NCBI GenBank assembly: GCA_032622095.1
Contig: CP136061.1
Location: forward strand, 87,102,983 to 87,166,982
DNA: 64,000 nucleotides
Direction of reading: 5' to 3'
From: Siphonodentalium dalli
Lineage: Eukaryota > Mollusca > Scaphopoda > Gadilida > Siphonodentaliidae
Below, piece by piece: positions 22,375-30,088 of the stretch; the first letter of the stretch is position 1, and every line of letters begins with the position of its first letter. The position numbers were made by a program, and so were the translations under genes. The notes under the pieces were generated by a model, which had not been told where the DNA came from, searched no databases, and saw only the letters and a list, made by a program, of their open reading frames with translations.

Positions 22375-22725
22375 ATGCCGTCTCTAAAGAAATTTTTCAA
22401 GAAGCTATGGAGGAAGAGAGATTCGTCAGAGGAGACGAAAATCAGAACCTATAGGAAATGGCAGGATTCTCCTGAACAAAAGGTGGTGCAGAAACAGATG
22501 TTAACAGATTTTCTGGCTCGGCGACGACCATCGGCTGAAGTATGTGATCAAGAACCAAGCAATCTTGATCTCGTGGAGATCTTGTCACAGATCTCGAAGA
22601 AAGATCTGTGCAATGCAGCAATTGACAGCTTCGCTCAGGCTGCTGCGGCGCACAGATCAAACCCTACTTGGTCTGTGACAATTAATCCCAACGGGATATA
22701 TCCTGATTTGGCAGAATTTTTATGA
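22375..22725 (+). CDS. Polinton accessory protein, unknown
   Basis: 116 residues. The N-terminus MPSLKKFFKKLWRKRD is a strongly basic amphipathic helix that could bind membrane or nucleic acid. A polar middle follows, then an acidic-helical part (NLDLVEILSQISKKDLCNAA) and a C-terminus ending YPDLAEFL. No family recognised. The start is the first ATG after the TATA box. The gene is divergent from the 62-codon ORF and carries a histone-type stem-loop 18 nt after its stop. Confidence 0.7.
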   Translation: MPSLKKFFKKLWRKRDSSEETKIRTYRKWQDSPEQKVVQKQMLTDFLARRRPSAEVCDQEPSNLDLVEILSQISKKDLCNAAIDSFAQAAAAHRSNPTWSVTINPNGIYPDLAEFL

Positions 22726-22743
22726 ATTCTGGAAAAGAAAAAC

Positions 22744-22759
22744 GGCCCTTTTCAGGGCC
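22744..22759 (+). terminator. Histone-type 3' stem-loop, gene 4
   Basis: GGCCCTTTTCAGGGCC preceded by AAAAAC and followed by ACCCACA. Relative to the classical metazoan histone signal it differs by one compensated base pair, and the ACCCA flank is exact. The downstream sequence CCCCAAAAAGGTTACTC is conserved with gene 2. This is the best match of the five. Confidence 0.85.
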
Positions 22760-22833
22760 ACCCACATTCCCCAAAAAGGTTACTCTTTCATAGCTGAAAA
22801 AAACAAAACAAAACACGATTGTTCAATTCATAA

Positions 22834-22839
22834 TTTATT
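22834..22839 (-). terminator. AATAAA polyA signal of the zinc-knuckle gene
   Basis: TTTATT on the plus strand lies about 30 nt beyond the stop of the minus-strand gene. It shows that this gene uses ordinary polyadenylation, unlike its four left-hand neighbours. Confidence 0.6.
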
Positions 22840-22870
22840 CACAATATAATTTTCAAATGTTTGTATCGAT

Positions 22871-23446
22871 TCATTTATCTGTTTTTGGAATGTAGAATTG
22901 TCTCAGCTTCTTTTTCTTGGAAGTTTTCTTGGAATTTTCAAAATCTGGATGCTTATCTTCAGATTTGTTCTGTGAATCATTCGTAGGATCAACAGGTCGG
23001 GGTTGTTTGAAAACATCTGATGTTGTAGACATCTCTTCAGTTTTGATAACTGCATTTTGTTCTTGTATTGTTACTGCTTGTAGACTTTTTTGTATAGTTT
23101 TCACATTTTTTTTGTCGTCGAAATCTGTTTTACATTGGAAGGACCAATGGGAGTCTTGTCCGCATTTGTAACAGTAACCATATGGTGGTTTCCAATTTTT
23201 ATCAGCTTTGTTTTTCTCTTTTTTCTCTTGCCATTGCATTTTGTTACAAAATTTAAACAAATCAGTAGAGATCTGTCTCAATTCGACAAGATTATCTTGA
23301 ATTTTTCTAGTCTGTAGTAGTGTAGATTCTTCTTTATGCAGCTCAATATAGCTCTCTTCAATAACTGCAGGCCTTGGTCTTTTTCTAACAATATCTTCTT
23401 CGCTGGCGGAGTCGTCTGAAACAGGTCTTTTGATTCTCTTAAACAT
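22871..23446 (-). CDS. CCHC zinc-knuckle protein sharing its N-terminus with the polymerase
   Basis: 191 residues. A retroviral-type zinc knuckle CX2CX4HX4C is formed by C92, C95, H100 and C105 (core CYKCGQDSHWSFQC). Such knuckles bind single-stranded nucleic acid, so packaging or replication roles are possible. Residues 1-32 (MFKRIKRPVSDD..., with a RKRPRP basic patch that could be a nuclear signal) are identical to the start of the polymerase, because both genes lie in the arms of an inverted repeat. The C-terminus is Lys-rich. Gag-like knuckles are not part of the core Polinton gene set I know, so this is an accessory gene. Confidence 0.8.
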   Translation of the reverse strand: MFKRIKRPVSDDSASEEDIVRKRPRPAVIEESYIELHKEESTLLQTRKIQDNLVELRQISTDLFKFCNKMQWQEKKEKNKADKNWKPPYGYCYKCGQDSHWSFQCKTDFDDKKNVKTIQKSLQAVTIQEQNAVIKTEEMSTTSDVFKQPRPVDPTNDSQNKSEDKHPDFENSKKTSKKKKLRQFYIPKTDK

Positions 23447-23752
23447 TTTTGTCTTGAGTTTTTGTCAGCAAAAAATATTGCGACTGGCTTCTTCGGAGTT
23501 GAAGTGTAAAGTGTATAATTACACAATTTTAACACCTGCTTTTATAGCAGTGACTGCTATAAAAGCAAGTGTAAAATTGTGTAATTATACACTTTACACT
23601 TCAACTCCGAAGAAGCCAGTCGCAATATTTTTTGCTGACAAAAACTCAAGACAAAAATGTTTAAGAGAATCAAAAGACCTGTTTCAGACGACTCCGCCAG
23701 CGAAGAAGATATTGTTAGAAAAAGACCAAGGCCTGCAGTTATTGAAGAGAGC
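23351..23752. repeat. Inverted repeat, 200-bp arms, divergent promoter plus shared coding start
   Basis: Arms 23,351-23,551 and 23,553-23,752 differ by about one substitution and one indel. Each contains a TATAAAAGC box close to the centre, about 95 bp of leader and the first 32 codons of a gene. Identity stops at the same codon on both sides. The centre CTGCTATAAAAGC is mirrored around a single base, so the two TATA boxes lie only about 10 bp apart. Confidence 0.9.
23447..23656. promoter_or_regulatory. Symmetric divergent promoter of the zinc-knuckle and polymerase genes
   Basis: TATAAAA at 23,557-23,563 faces right and its mirror image at 23,541-23,546 faces left. Leaders of about 95 nt follow in both directions and contain ACACTTTACACTTC and ACTCCGAAGAAGCC. 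The sequence is unrelated to promoters A and B, consistent with a second expression class. Confidence 0.75.
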
Positions 23753-26700
23753 GAAATGGAAACTGATGAGGCAGAAAGTGAAGAGAGCGATATGGAAACT
23801 GATGAGGCAGAAAGTGAAGAGAGCGATATGGAAACTGATGAGGCAGAAAGTGAAGAGAGCGATATGGAAACTGATGGAGGCGAAAGTGAAGAAAGTTCTA
23901 GTGATGGTCAGATTGGACGCGGTCGAAGACAGAATAGAGAAATTGGTGGGAAGAGAAAGAGAAGTCTGGCTAGAGAGCGTGTTGTGTTCAATCCAACAAA
24001 ATATTTCAAATTGGAGCTGAACTCGGAGAAATTTTCCAGAAAATTTAAATCAGCATCACGACAATTTGGTGTGAAATTCGAGAAATTTACAGATCCAATC
24101 GAAAACATTCCAGAGATATTTGAGAAGTTGACAGAAGAATTGAAACAGAAATGTTCAGCAAATGAGAAGACAAGAATCAGAGTTACGATAAATCATCCAG
24201 GACTTGATATGAACATTTTCATTCCATTCACAAAAGCCAGTGAATTGAATGGTGAGACACTCATGGATAATATTCAAAATGTGGTTCAATCAAATGCAGA
24301 CTTTACAATTCATGACGGTGCACTCAATTTCGAAATCTTCGTTACAGATATTCCGGAAGGTGGTACACGACACTCACTACATTATGGACCATTTGCAGAC
24401 AAGAACAAGCTTACAAAAGTGAAAAGAAGTATTGTCCGGATTGAAAATGCTGATGATGTTATGTGTATGGCAAGATCTATTGTCGTCGGAATGTGTAAGG
24501 CAGATAGTGATGGATCTGCGTGCTGGTCAAAGAAATGGAAAAGAATAAGACAATCAATATACACAGCACAAACAGATGCAGCAAAAAATCTACTCAACCG
24601 TGCTGGTATTCCACACGATACAGTTTGCAGTATCAATGAGTTCCACAAGATTCAAGAAATATTGTATCCAGAATATGTTGTGAAAATTCACAATGAATTT
24701 GCTGGCGCTGGATTTCTATTTGAACCTGCAGAAATGTGTTCGGAGAGCAAATGTGTACACATCTACTACAACAACAATCACTTCGACACCATAACATCAA
24801 TCAAAGGATTTCTAGGCACCAGCTACTACTGCGAATTCTGTGACATTGGATTCAAAAGTCGTGGCGATCATCGATGCAGATTTGTTTGTGCATGCTGGTC
24901 ATTGACACAGTGTAATTTCACAAATTTGGTGAAGTGTAGAACGTGTCGACGATCATTCAGAAGTAAATCTTGTTTCGACAACCATTTGAAGACGGAAGGA
25001 AAACAGAAAAGAAAAATATGTGATTTGGTTCAACTATGCAACATTTGTGATGAAGAATTTCTCATCAATAAATCAAACAGACATATATGTGCGGGGTTGA
25101 AGAAATGCAAACATTGCAAAGAAATCGTTGAAGCAGATCACAGGTGCTACATTCCAAAATATGAATCACCGGAAAAGAAACCTGCAAAGATTCCATATGT
25201 ATTCTTTGACTTTGAATGCAGACAAGACACAGGTGTTCATATTCCAAACTTCTGTGTTGCACATACCGCTTGTGGAGATTGCATGTGCAAACCAATCGAA
25301 GAAAAATGTGAAACATGCGGACCGGATTCCAGAGAATTTGTATTCAAGGGTGACAACGTTTTAACAGACTTCACAAACTGGTTATTCCATCAAGATCACA
25401 AAGGATGTGTTGCAATAGCACATAATGCTCAGGGGTACGATGCACAGTTTCTACTTCAAGCACTCATACAAAGTGGAATTCATAAACCAGAACTGATCAT
25501 GAATGGAAACAAAATTCTCAGTTTAAAATGCAACAGCGTGAAAGTTATTGATTCTCTGAGTTTTCTGATGATGCCGCTTTCAAAATTTCCACAAACTTTT
25601 CAGCTGAATGAGATGGCAAAAGGACACTTTCCACATTGGGCGAATTCACCAAAGTTTCAAAATTACATTGGACATTACTTGGCTTCTGATTACTACAAAC
25701 CAGACATGATGAGCGTGGAAAATCGAGAGAAATTCTTTGAATGGTACAATGAGAAAATAGAAAATTATGCGATATTCAACTTCCAAGAAGAGATAGAGAA
25801 GTACTGCAAATCAGACGTGGATATTCTTCGCCGTGGATGTGGAAAATTCAGGAAATACATATTGGAAACAGAACAGATTGACCCGTTCATTGAGTCAATA
25901 ACATTGGCACAAGTTTGCAATTTGGCATGGAGGAAGAATTCAATGCCAGAGAAAACAATTGGAATCATTCCAGATGGTGGATACCCATGTGCTAAAAACT
26001 ATTCCATGAAAGCGATACGTTGGCTTCAACATATATCATTGTCACGTATGATAACAATCAAGCATGCTTTGAATGGAGGAGAAATCAAGATTGGTGGACA
26101 CTACGTCGATGGATATGAGGAAGCCACAAGAACAGTTTTTGAGATGAATGGATGTCTGTTTCATGGATGTCCAAAATGTTACAACAACAGACAATACAAG
26201 AATCCCTATACGATGCTCACCATGGAAGAATTATATACAAGAACCCAACAGAAGAAAGATGAACTGGAAAGTCTTGGTTACAGAGTTGAATCAATTTGGG
26301 AGCATCAGATCGACGAAAGAATGAAATCGGATGTGAAATTCAAACAACAAATGGAATCTTTCTACAAACATCGAGACCCTATTTTGCCAAGAGAAGCATT
26401 GTTTGGTGGACGTACAAATGCCATCAAATTGTACGAGGAAATTGATCAAGATTCCACAAAAGAAATCAAGTTCATCGATGTGTGTTCGTTGTATCCATTT
26501 TGCAACAAATATAAATTCTACCCTGTTGGACATCCAGAAATTTTGAGCCAAGAGCAGATCGATCAAGAACACATTAGAGACTATGCGGGGCTTGTTAAAT
26601 GTACAATTTTACCATCATCGAAATTGTATATTCCAGTTCTACCGATTCATTGTAACAAGAAAATGGTTTTTACTCTGTGCAACACTTGTGCCATCAATGA

Positions 26701-27730
26701 GAACGAGGCATGTAACCATTCAGAAGAAGATCGAGCTATAACCGGAGTGTGGACCACGCCAGAATTATTCAAAGCAATGGATGTTGGCTACAAAATACTT
26801 GATGTGTACCAAATTTGGCATTGGACAGATTGGACAGATGAAATATACAAATCCTATATCGATAAACATCTAAAGATCAAACAGGAATGTAGTGGTTATC
26901 CATTTGGTGTTGAGACAGAAGAACAGAAACAAAAGTTTGTACAGGATTATTATGCAGCTGAGGGTATAAATTTGGAGAACATCGAGAAGAATCCAGGAAA
27001 ACGTCAAATATCTAAAATTATGATTAATTGTATATGGGGTAAGAATGCACAAAGAAATCTTATGTCAAAAACAGAGTATGTGGATAAACCATCACGTTAT
27101 TTTGAATTGCTTACTAGTAACAATATAATTGTTCAAAATGTTACACTTCTTGATGGTGACAAATTCATTCTGGTAAATTATGTTGACATCTTAGATAATA
27201 TTGAACCTCATCATTCAGCAAATGTTGTTGTTGCTTCTTTTGTTACAGCGTATGCAAGATTACAATTGTATAAAGTTTTAGAAAAACTTGGAGATAGAGT
27301 GCTGTATTTTGATACAGACAGCTGTATGTATGTCAGTGATCCATCAAAGAAGAACATCAAAACTATCGAAGGAAGATTGGGGAAATGGAGCGACGAACAT
27401 CCAGATGCAAAGATTGTCAAATTTGTTGGACTTGGGCCAAAGAACTACGGATATGAATACATCAAAGATGGGGTAAGATACACCAAATGTAAGGTAAAAG
27501 GTATCACTCTTGATTACAGCACAAGTCAAAAAGTTAATTTTGAAACAATGGTACAATGTGTTAATGATCGTGAAAATTTCAAAACTGTTGTTGAGTATCC
27601 TTCCAGAATTAAAAGACAAAAGAACCATCAATTGATTAGTGAGTGTCAAACCAAAACTTTCAGATCGGTGTACACAAAACGAAAACTCGTCAATGGTATT
27701 CATACATACCCATACGGATGGAGATGTTGA
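23657..27730 (+). CDS. PolB: Protein-primed family B DNA polymerase (pPolB)
   Basis: 1357 residues, full length. Residues 32-79 hold four 12-residue acidic repeats (SDMETDEAESEE). A Cys/His-rich zone with many CxxC pairs spans about 390-505. The 3'-5' exonuclease starts with FFDFEC (D518, E520); ExoII is HNAQGYD and ExoIII is YCKSDVD. Polymerase motif A is D941-VCSLYP, motif B is SKIMINCIWGK, motif C is YFDTDS (D1219-T-D1221), followed by KCKVKG. These motifs mark an active protein-primed polymerase that copies the linear element. The start is the ATG 95 nt after the TATA box, within the inverted repeat. The coding frame continues to RWC and ends 16 nt before the next ATG. Confidence 0.96.
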   Translation: MFKRIKRPVSDDSASEEDIVRKRPRPAVIEESEMETDEAESEESDMETDEAESEESDMETDEAESEESDMETDGGESEESSSDGQIGRGRRQNREIGGKRKRSLARERVVFNPTKYFKLELNSEKFSRKFKSASRQFGVKFEKFTDPIENIPEIFEKLTEELKQKCSANEKTRIRVTINHPGLDMNIFIPFTKASELNGETLMDNIQNVVQSNADFTIHDGALNFEIFVTDIPEGGTRHSLHYGPFADKNKLTKVKRSIVRIENADDVMCMARSIVVGMCKADSDGSACWSKKWKRIRQSIYTAQTDAAKNLLNRAGIPHDTVCSINEFHKIQEILYPEYVVKIHNEFAGAGFLFEPAEMCSESKCVHIYYNNNHFDTITSIKGFLGTSYYCEFCDIGFKSRGDHRCRFVCACWSLTQCNFTNLVKCRTCRRSFRSKSCFDNHLKTEGKQKRKICDLVQLCNICDEEFLINKSNRHICAGLKKCKHCKEIVEADHRCYIPKYESPEKKPAKIPYVFFDFECRQDTGVHIPNFCVAHTACGDCMCKPIEEKCETCGPDSREFVFKGDNVLTDFTNWLFHQDHKGCVAIAHNAQGYDAQFLLQALIQSGIHKPELIMNGNKILSLKCNSVKVIDSLSFLMMPLSKFPQTFQLNEMAKGHFPHWANSPKFQNYIGHYLASDYYKPDMMSVENREKFFEWYNEKIENYAIFNFQEEIEKYCKSDVDILRRGCGKFRKYILETEQIDPFIESITLAQVCNLAWRKNSMPEKTIGIIPDGGYPCAKNYSMKAIRWLQHISLSRMITIKHALNGGEIKIGGHYVDGYEEATRTVFEMNGCLFHGCPKCYNNRQYKNPYTMLTMEELYTRTQQKKDELESLGYRVESIWEHQIDERMKSDVKFKQQMESFYKHRDPILPREALFGGRTNAIKLYEEIDQDSTKEIKFIDVCSLYPFCNKYKFYPVGHPEILSQEQIDQEHIRDYAGLVKCTILPSSKLYIPVLPIHCNKKMVFTLCNTCAINENEACNHSEEDRAITGVWTTPELFKAMDVGYKILDVYQIWHWTDWTDEIYKSYIDKHLKIKQECSGYPFGVETEEQKQKFVQDYYAAEGINLENIEKNPGKRQISKIMINCIWGKNAQRNLMSKTEYVDKPSRYFELLTSNNIIVQNVTLLDGDKFILVNYVDILDNIEPHHSANVVVASFVTAYARLQLYKVLEKLGDRVLYFDTDSCMYVSDPSKKNIKTIEGRLGKWSDEHPDAKIVKFVGLGPKNYGYEYIKDGVRYTKCKVKGITLDYSTSQKVNFETMVQCVNDRENFKTVVEYPSRIKRQKNHQLISECQTKTFRSVYTKRKLVNGIHTYPYGWRC
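23750..23893 (+). repeat. 36-bp coding minisatellite in the polymerase N-terminus
   Basis: Four units of 36 bp encode the acidic 12-residue repeat. The array begins exactly where the inverted repeat ends, so the polymerase-specific sequence starts with it. Confidence 0.85.
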
Positions 27731-27746
27731 GTCATTTCATGTCAAG

Positions 27747-28343
27747 ATGTTGGCAGGAGTAGTACCTCCAGAAATTGCTGAGAAGATTTATGGATATTTG
27801 GTGGCACAGTCAACGCTTATTCCAGAGATAAAGAAGGAATTACAAGAAGTCTGGTTTGAAAGAGAAAAGAAAGCAATACTACGATGCTGTGATGTCGGCG
27901 AATGTTTACAGAGATTGGCCTATCTTGAGTCAAGTATATCTTCTCATTTCTCTCAAAAATATATTGAATCATTTATTAAATTCAAAACATTTTTTCTCAT
28001 TGAAAAAATATCTGATTTTTGGACATTTGGTGCTGATCAACACCATTTAGATATAGATTTAGGAACTTTTGATGAACATGACTATATTCATTATACAAAG
28101 TATGATGATCATTTACCTCTTGATGGGGGAACTTTTGAATCAGTTCCTAGGATCTATGGGTATTTGTTAACAAAAAAAATGTCAACATATGCAAAAATTA
28201 AAAACATTTTGGGGGATGATTTTTTTATTTACAGAACAAAGCACAGAAGAATAGAAGACTATGATGATTGGATTATTGAAATGTATGGAAATATTTACAG
28301 CTTTGGAGATTTCGGTTTAAAAACTAAATTCACACGTCGTTAA
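27747..28343 (+). CDS. Polinton protein of unknown function downstream of pPolB
   Basis: 198 residues from MLAGVVPPEIAEKIYGYL. Upstream in-frame ATGs exist at 27,639 and 27,693, but they overlap the polymerase frame, and the product before MLAG reads like out-of-frame polymerase. The N-terminal PPEIAEKIYGYL helix recalls F-box or ankyrin-tail starts but is too short to call. The rest is rich in aromatic and acidic residues (YDDHLPLDGGTF, RRIEDYDDWIIEMYG). No family recognised. The position between polymerase and ATPase suggests a conserved element gene rather than cargo. Confidence 0.75.
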   Translation: MLAGVVPPEIAEKIYGYLVAQSTLIPEIKKELQEVWFEREKKAILRCCDVGECLQRLAYLESSISSHFSQKYIESFIKFKTFFLIEKISDFWTFGADQHHLDIDLGTFDEHDYIHYTKYDDHLPLDGGTFESVPRIYGYLLTKKMSTYAKIKNILGDDFFIYRTKHRRIEDYDDWIIEMYGNIYSFGDFGLKTKFTRR

Positions 28344-28376
28344 GTTCACTCTCTGATTAGACATCAAAGTGACAAC

Positions 28377-29027
28377 ATGGAAGAATCTTTACTTTTCCAA
28401 CATCCGTGTAATTTCTTTATCAGCGGACCTAGTGGATCAGGTAAAACAGAATTTGTTAAAAAAGTTATTGAATTTAAACACGATTTATTCCAAACACCAC
28501 CAAAGAAAATAGTTTGGTGTTACAAAGAATGGCAAGACACATACAATCGTATAAAAGAAATTGATAACGTTAAGTTTATCGATGGTATTCCAGACGATGA
28601 TGAGGAAATTGTATCAGATAAATCATTTCCTCATCTTGTTGTTTTCGATGACATGATGGGGGAACAAGATGAAGACAAAATAATGCTTTGGTTTACTAGA
28701 AAAGGTCATCATCGAAATGCTTCAATAATTTACATTACTCAAAACATGTTCCAAAAATCAAAAAGTAGCAGAACTATAAGTTTGAATGCACACTACATGG
28801 TTTTATTTCAAAGCGTTCGAGATAAAAATCAAATAAAAGTTTTGGCTCATCAAATGCAAACCAATCATTTGAAACAAGCATACGAAGATGCAACTTCAAT
28901 AAATCATGGATATATTTTAGTAGATTTTCATCCTAGAACAGAAAATTATTTGCGAATTAGAACTGATATTTTCCATAAATGGTTGACAGCTAATGACCGA
29001 GGTCCTGTCATATATTCAAAAGTATAA
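28377..29027 (+). CDS. FtsK/HerA-type genome-packaging ATPase
   Basis: 216 residues. Walker A GPSGSGKT is at 17-24, Walker B HLVVFDD at 86-92, and a sensor-like IIYITQN motif is near 123-129. Length and motif order match the A32-like packaging ATPases of Polintons and related viruses, which pump DNA into preformed capsids. It follows the previous gene by 33 nt on the same strand. All key residues are present. Confidence 0.93.
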   Translation: MEESLLFQHPCNFFISGPSGSGKTEFVKKVIEFKHDLFQTPPKKIVWCYKEWQDTYNRIKEIDNVKFIDGIPDDDEEIVSDKSFPHLVVFDDMMGEQDEDKIMLWFTRKGHHRNASIIYITQNMFQKSKSSRTISLNAHYMVLFQSVRDKNQIKVLAHQMQTNHLKQAYEDATSINHGYILVDFHPRTENYLRIRTDIFHKWLTANDRGPVIYSKV

Positions 29028-29061
29028 ATTCAGTTGTTGTTATTTTTTTCATTTTAGAACC

Positions 29062-29649
29062 ATGTCGTCCACCGAGATGTTTAGTCGTGATGAACTGTCA
29101 CAAATTATAAATTTCTTCACTTTTGCAGCTGAATTATTTCTTGAAAATGATTGGAAATTACCATCACAGACAAAAAAGTTTTTTCAGAGAAATAAAAATG
29201 TTCTTAAAAAAATCTCTGATCGATCAACTGATATGGAAACAAAACGCAAATTAATTTTACAACGAGGTGGTAGTGGGTTTCTTGGAGGAGTTTTAATTAG
29301 AAGTCTTTTGAAAAATTCATTTGAACAAACTGGTAGACAATCTAAAAGTAAATCAAAGGTTTCTCCAAAACGTTCAAAGATTACTCGGAAGCAAACACAA
29401 CAAAGAGGTAATCAAAAAGAATCTAAACGTAAAACAAAGCTTTCTCTAAATCATTCAAAGTTTACACCGATGCAAACTCAACAAAATCAACATTCTAAAT
29501 TTACACCTATACCTTCTCAGCAGAACCCTCAACATCAACCGTTACAAAAAAAACCAGTTATTGATCTTGAATTTTCAAAATTTATGCCGTTGTCTGATGC
29601 ATCGAAATCTGCATTCGAAGCTTTAGAATGGTTCAATCCGAAAAGATAA
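29062..29649 (+). CDS. Basic Gln/Lys-rich Polinton protein with Gly-Gly motif
   Basis: 195 residues from MSSTEMFSRDEL. The ATG at 28,993 overlaps the ATPase end, and its extra residues look non-coding. A helical N-terminus is followed by RKLILQRGGSGFLGG (62-76) and a hydrophobic stretch, then a long low-complexity region rich in Lys, Gln, Ser and Pro with repeats like HSKFTPMQTQQN and HSKFTPIPSQQN. The Gly-rich site resembles maturation sites cut by adenain-type proteases (inference), which would fit a core or scaffold protein. Unrecognised otherwise. Confidence 0.75.
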   Translation: MSSTEMFSRDELSQIINFFTFAAELFLENDWKLPSQTKKFFQRNKNVLKKISDRSTDMETKRKLILQRGGSGFLGGVLIRSLLKNSFEQTGRQSKSKSKVSPKRSKITRKQTQQRGNQKESKRKTKLSLNHSKFTPMQTQQNQHSKFTPIPSQQNPQHQPLQKKPVIDLEFSKFMPLSDASKSAFEALEWFNPKR

Positions 29650-29705
29650 AAGATGAAACATATAATTTTTCTGCTCATTTTGAGACAACTACTTAGACTG
29701 TGAAG

Positions 29706-30068
29706 ATGCCTTCAAAAACTAAGAGCCGGAAAGCACCGCTGATAAAAAAATATGGTGAGTTGATTGTTGCAATGAGTAAAGTTCCATCTGCATATAAAAA
29801 GAAAATGATCAACGATGCTCCGAAACAAGTGATGGATTGCATTTCAGAATGTTGTCAAAATCTTTTAAAAGGTAATGTAAAACTGAATGAAGCTCAGAAC
29901 CGCAAGTTACATTCGAAGCGTAAACATATCAGATATCTTGCAGACAAGAACAAACCTTTGCAACAAAAGAAGAAAATTTTGAATCAAAAAGGTGGCTTTT
30001 TACCATTATTATTTCTTGCTCCATTGATTAGCAAAACATTAGGTGCAGTTGTTAAAAATATTTTGTAA
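29706..30068 (+). CDS. Small basic Polinton protein with hydrophobic C-terminus
   Basis: 120 residues from MPSKTKSRKAP; the codon two before it is GTG, so the ATG at 29,706 is taken. A basic helical body (KLHSKRKHIRYLADKNK) is followed by KKKILNQKGG and a hydrophobic tail (FLPLLFLAPLISKTLG). The K-x-IL-x-Q-K/R-GG motif plus hydrophobic segment is shared with the upstream gene. Proteins of this layout recur in Polintons as far as I recall. They could be DNA-condensing or capsid-associated proteins processed at GG. Function not established. Confidence 0.8.
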   Translation: MPSKTKSRKAPLIKKYGELIVAMSKVPSAYKKKMINDAPKQVMDCISECCQNLLKGNVKLNEAQNRKLHSKRKHIRYLADKNKPLQQKKKILNQKGGFLPLLFLAPLISKTLGAVVKNIL

Positions 30069-30088
30069 AAACTAAATCTCAAATAAAT

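Larger units (their letters stand above)
21473..22850. repeat. Accessory-gene cassette B (paralogue of 19613-21385)
   Basis: Block order is the same as in cassette A: 3' end with stem-loops (21,473-21,557), promoter (21,757-22,352), and 3' end with stem-loop and tail (22,740-22,850). Different and shorter genes lie between the blocks. The promoter centre shows only a handful of differences from A over about 400 bp, which implies recent duplication or gene conversion. Confidence 0.85.

Noticed and set aside
19650..22759. Reading the GGCCCTTTTCAGGGCC hairpins as bacterial-type rho-independent terminators
   Set aside because: The U-rich run lies on the wrong side for the plus-strand genes (A-rich upstream, ACCCA downstream). 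The loop, flanks and eukaryotic context fit the histone mRNA signal instead.
23430..24020. 196-codon ORF crossing the inverted repeat and the polymerase start
   Set aside because: It lies in another frame over the inverted repeat and polymerase N-terminus. The polymerase frame is supported by motifs.
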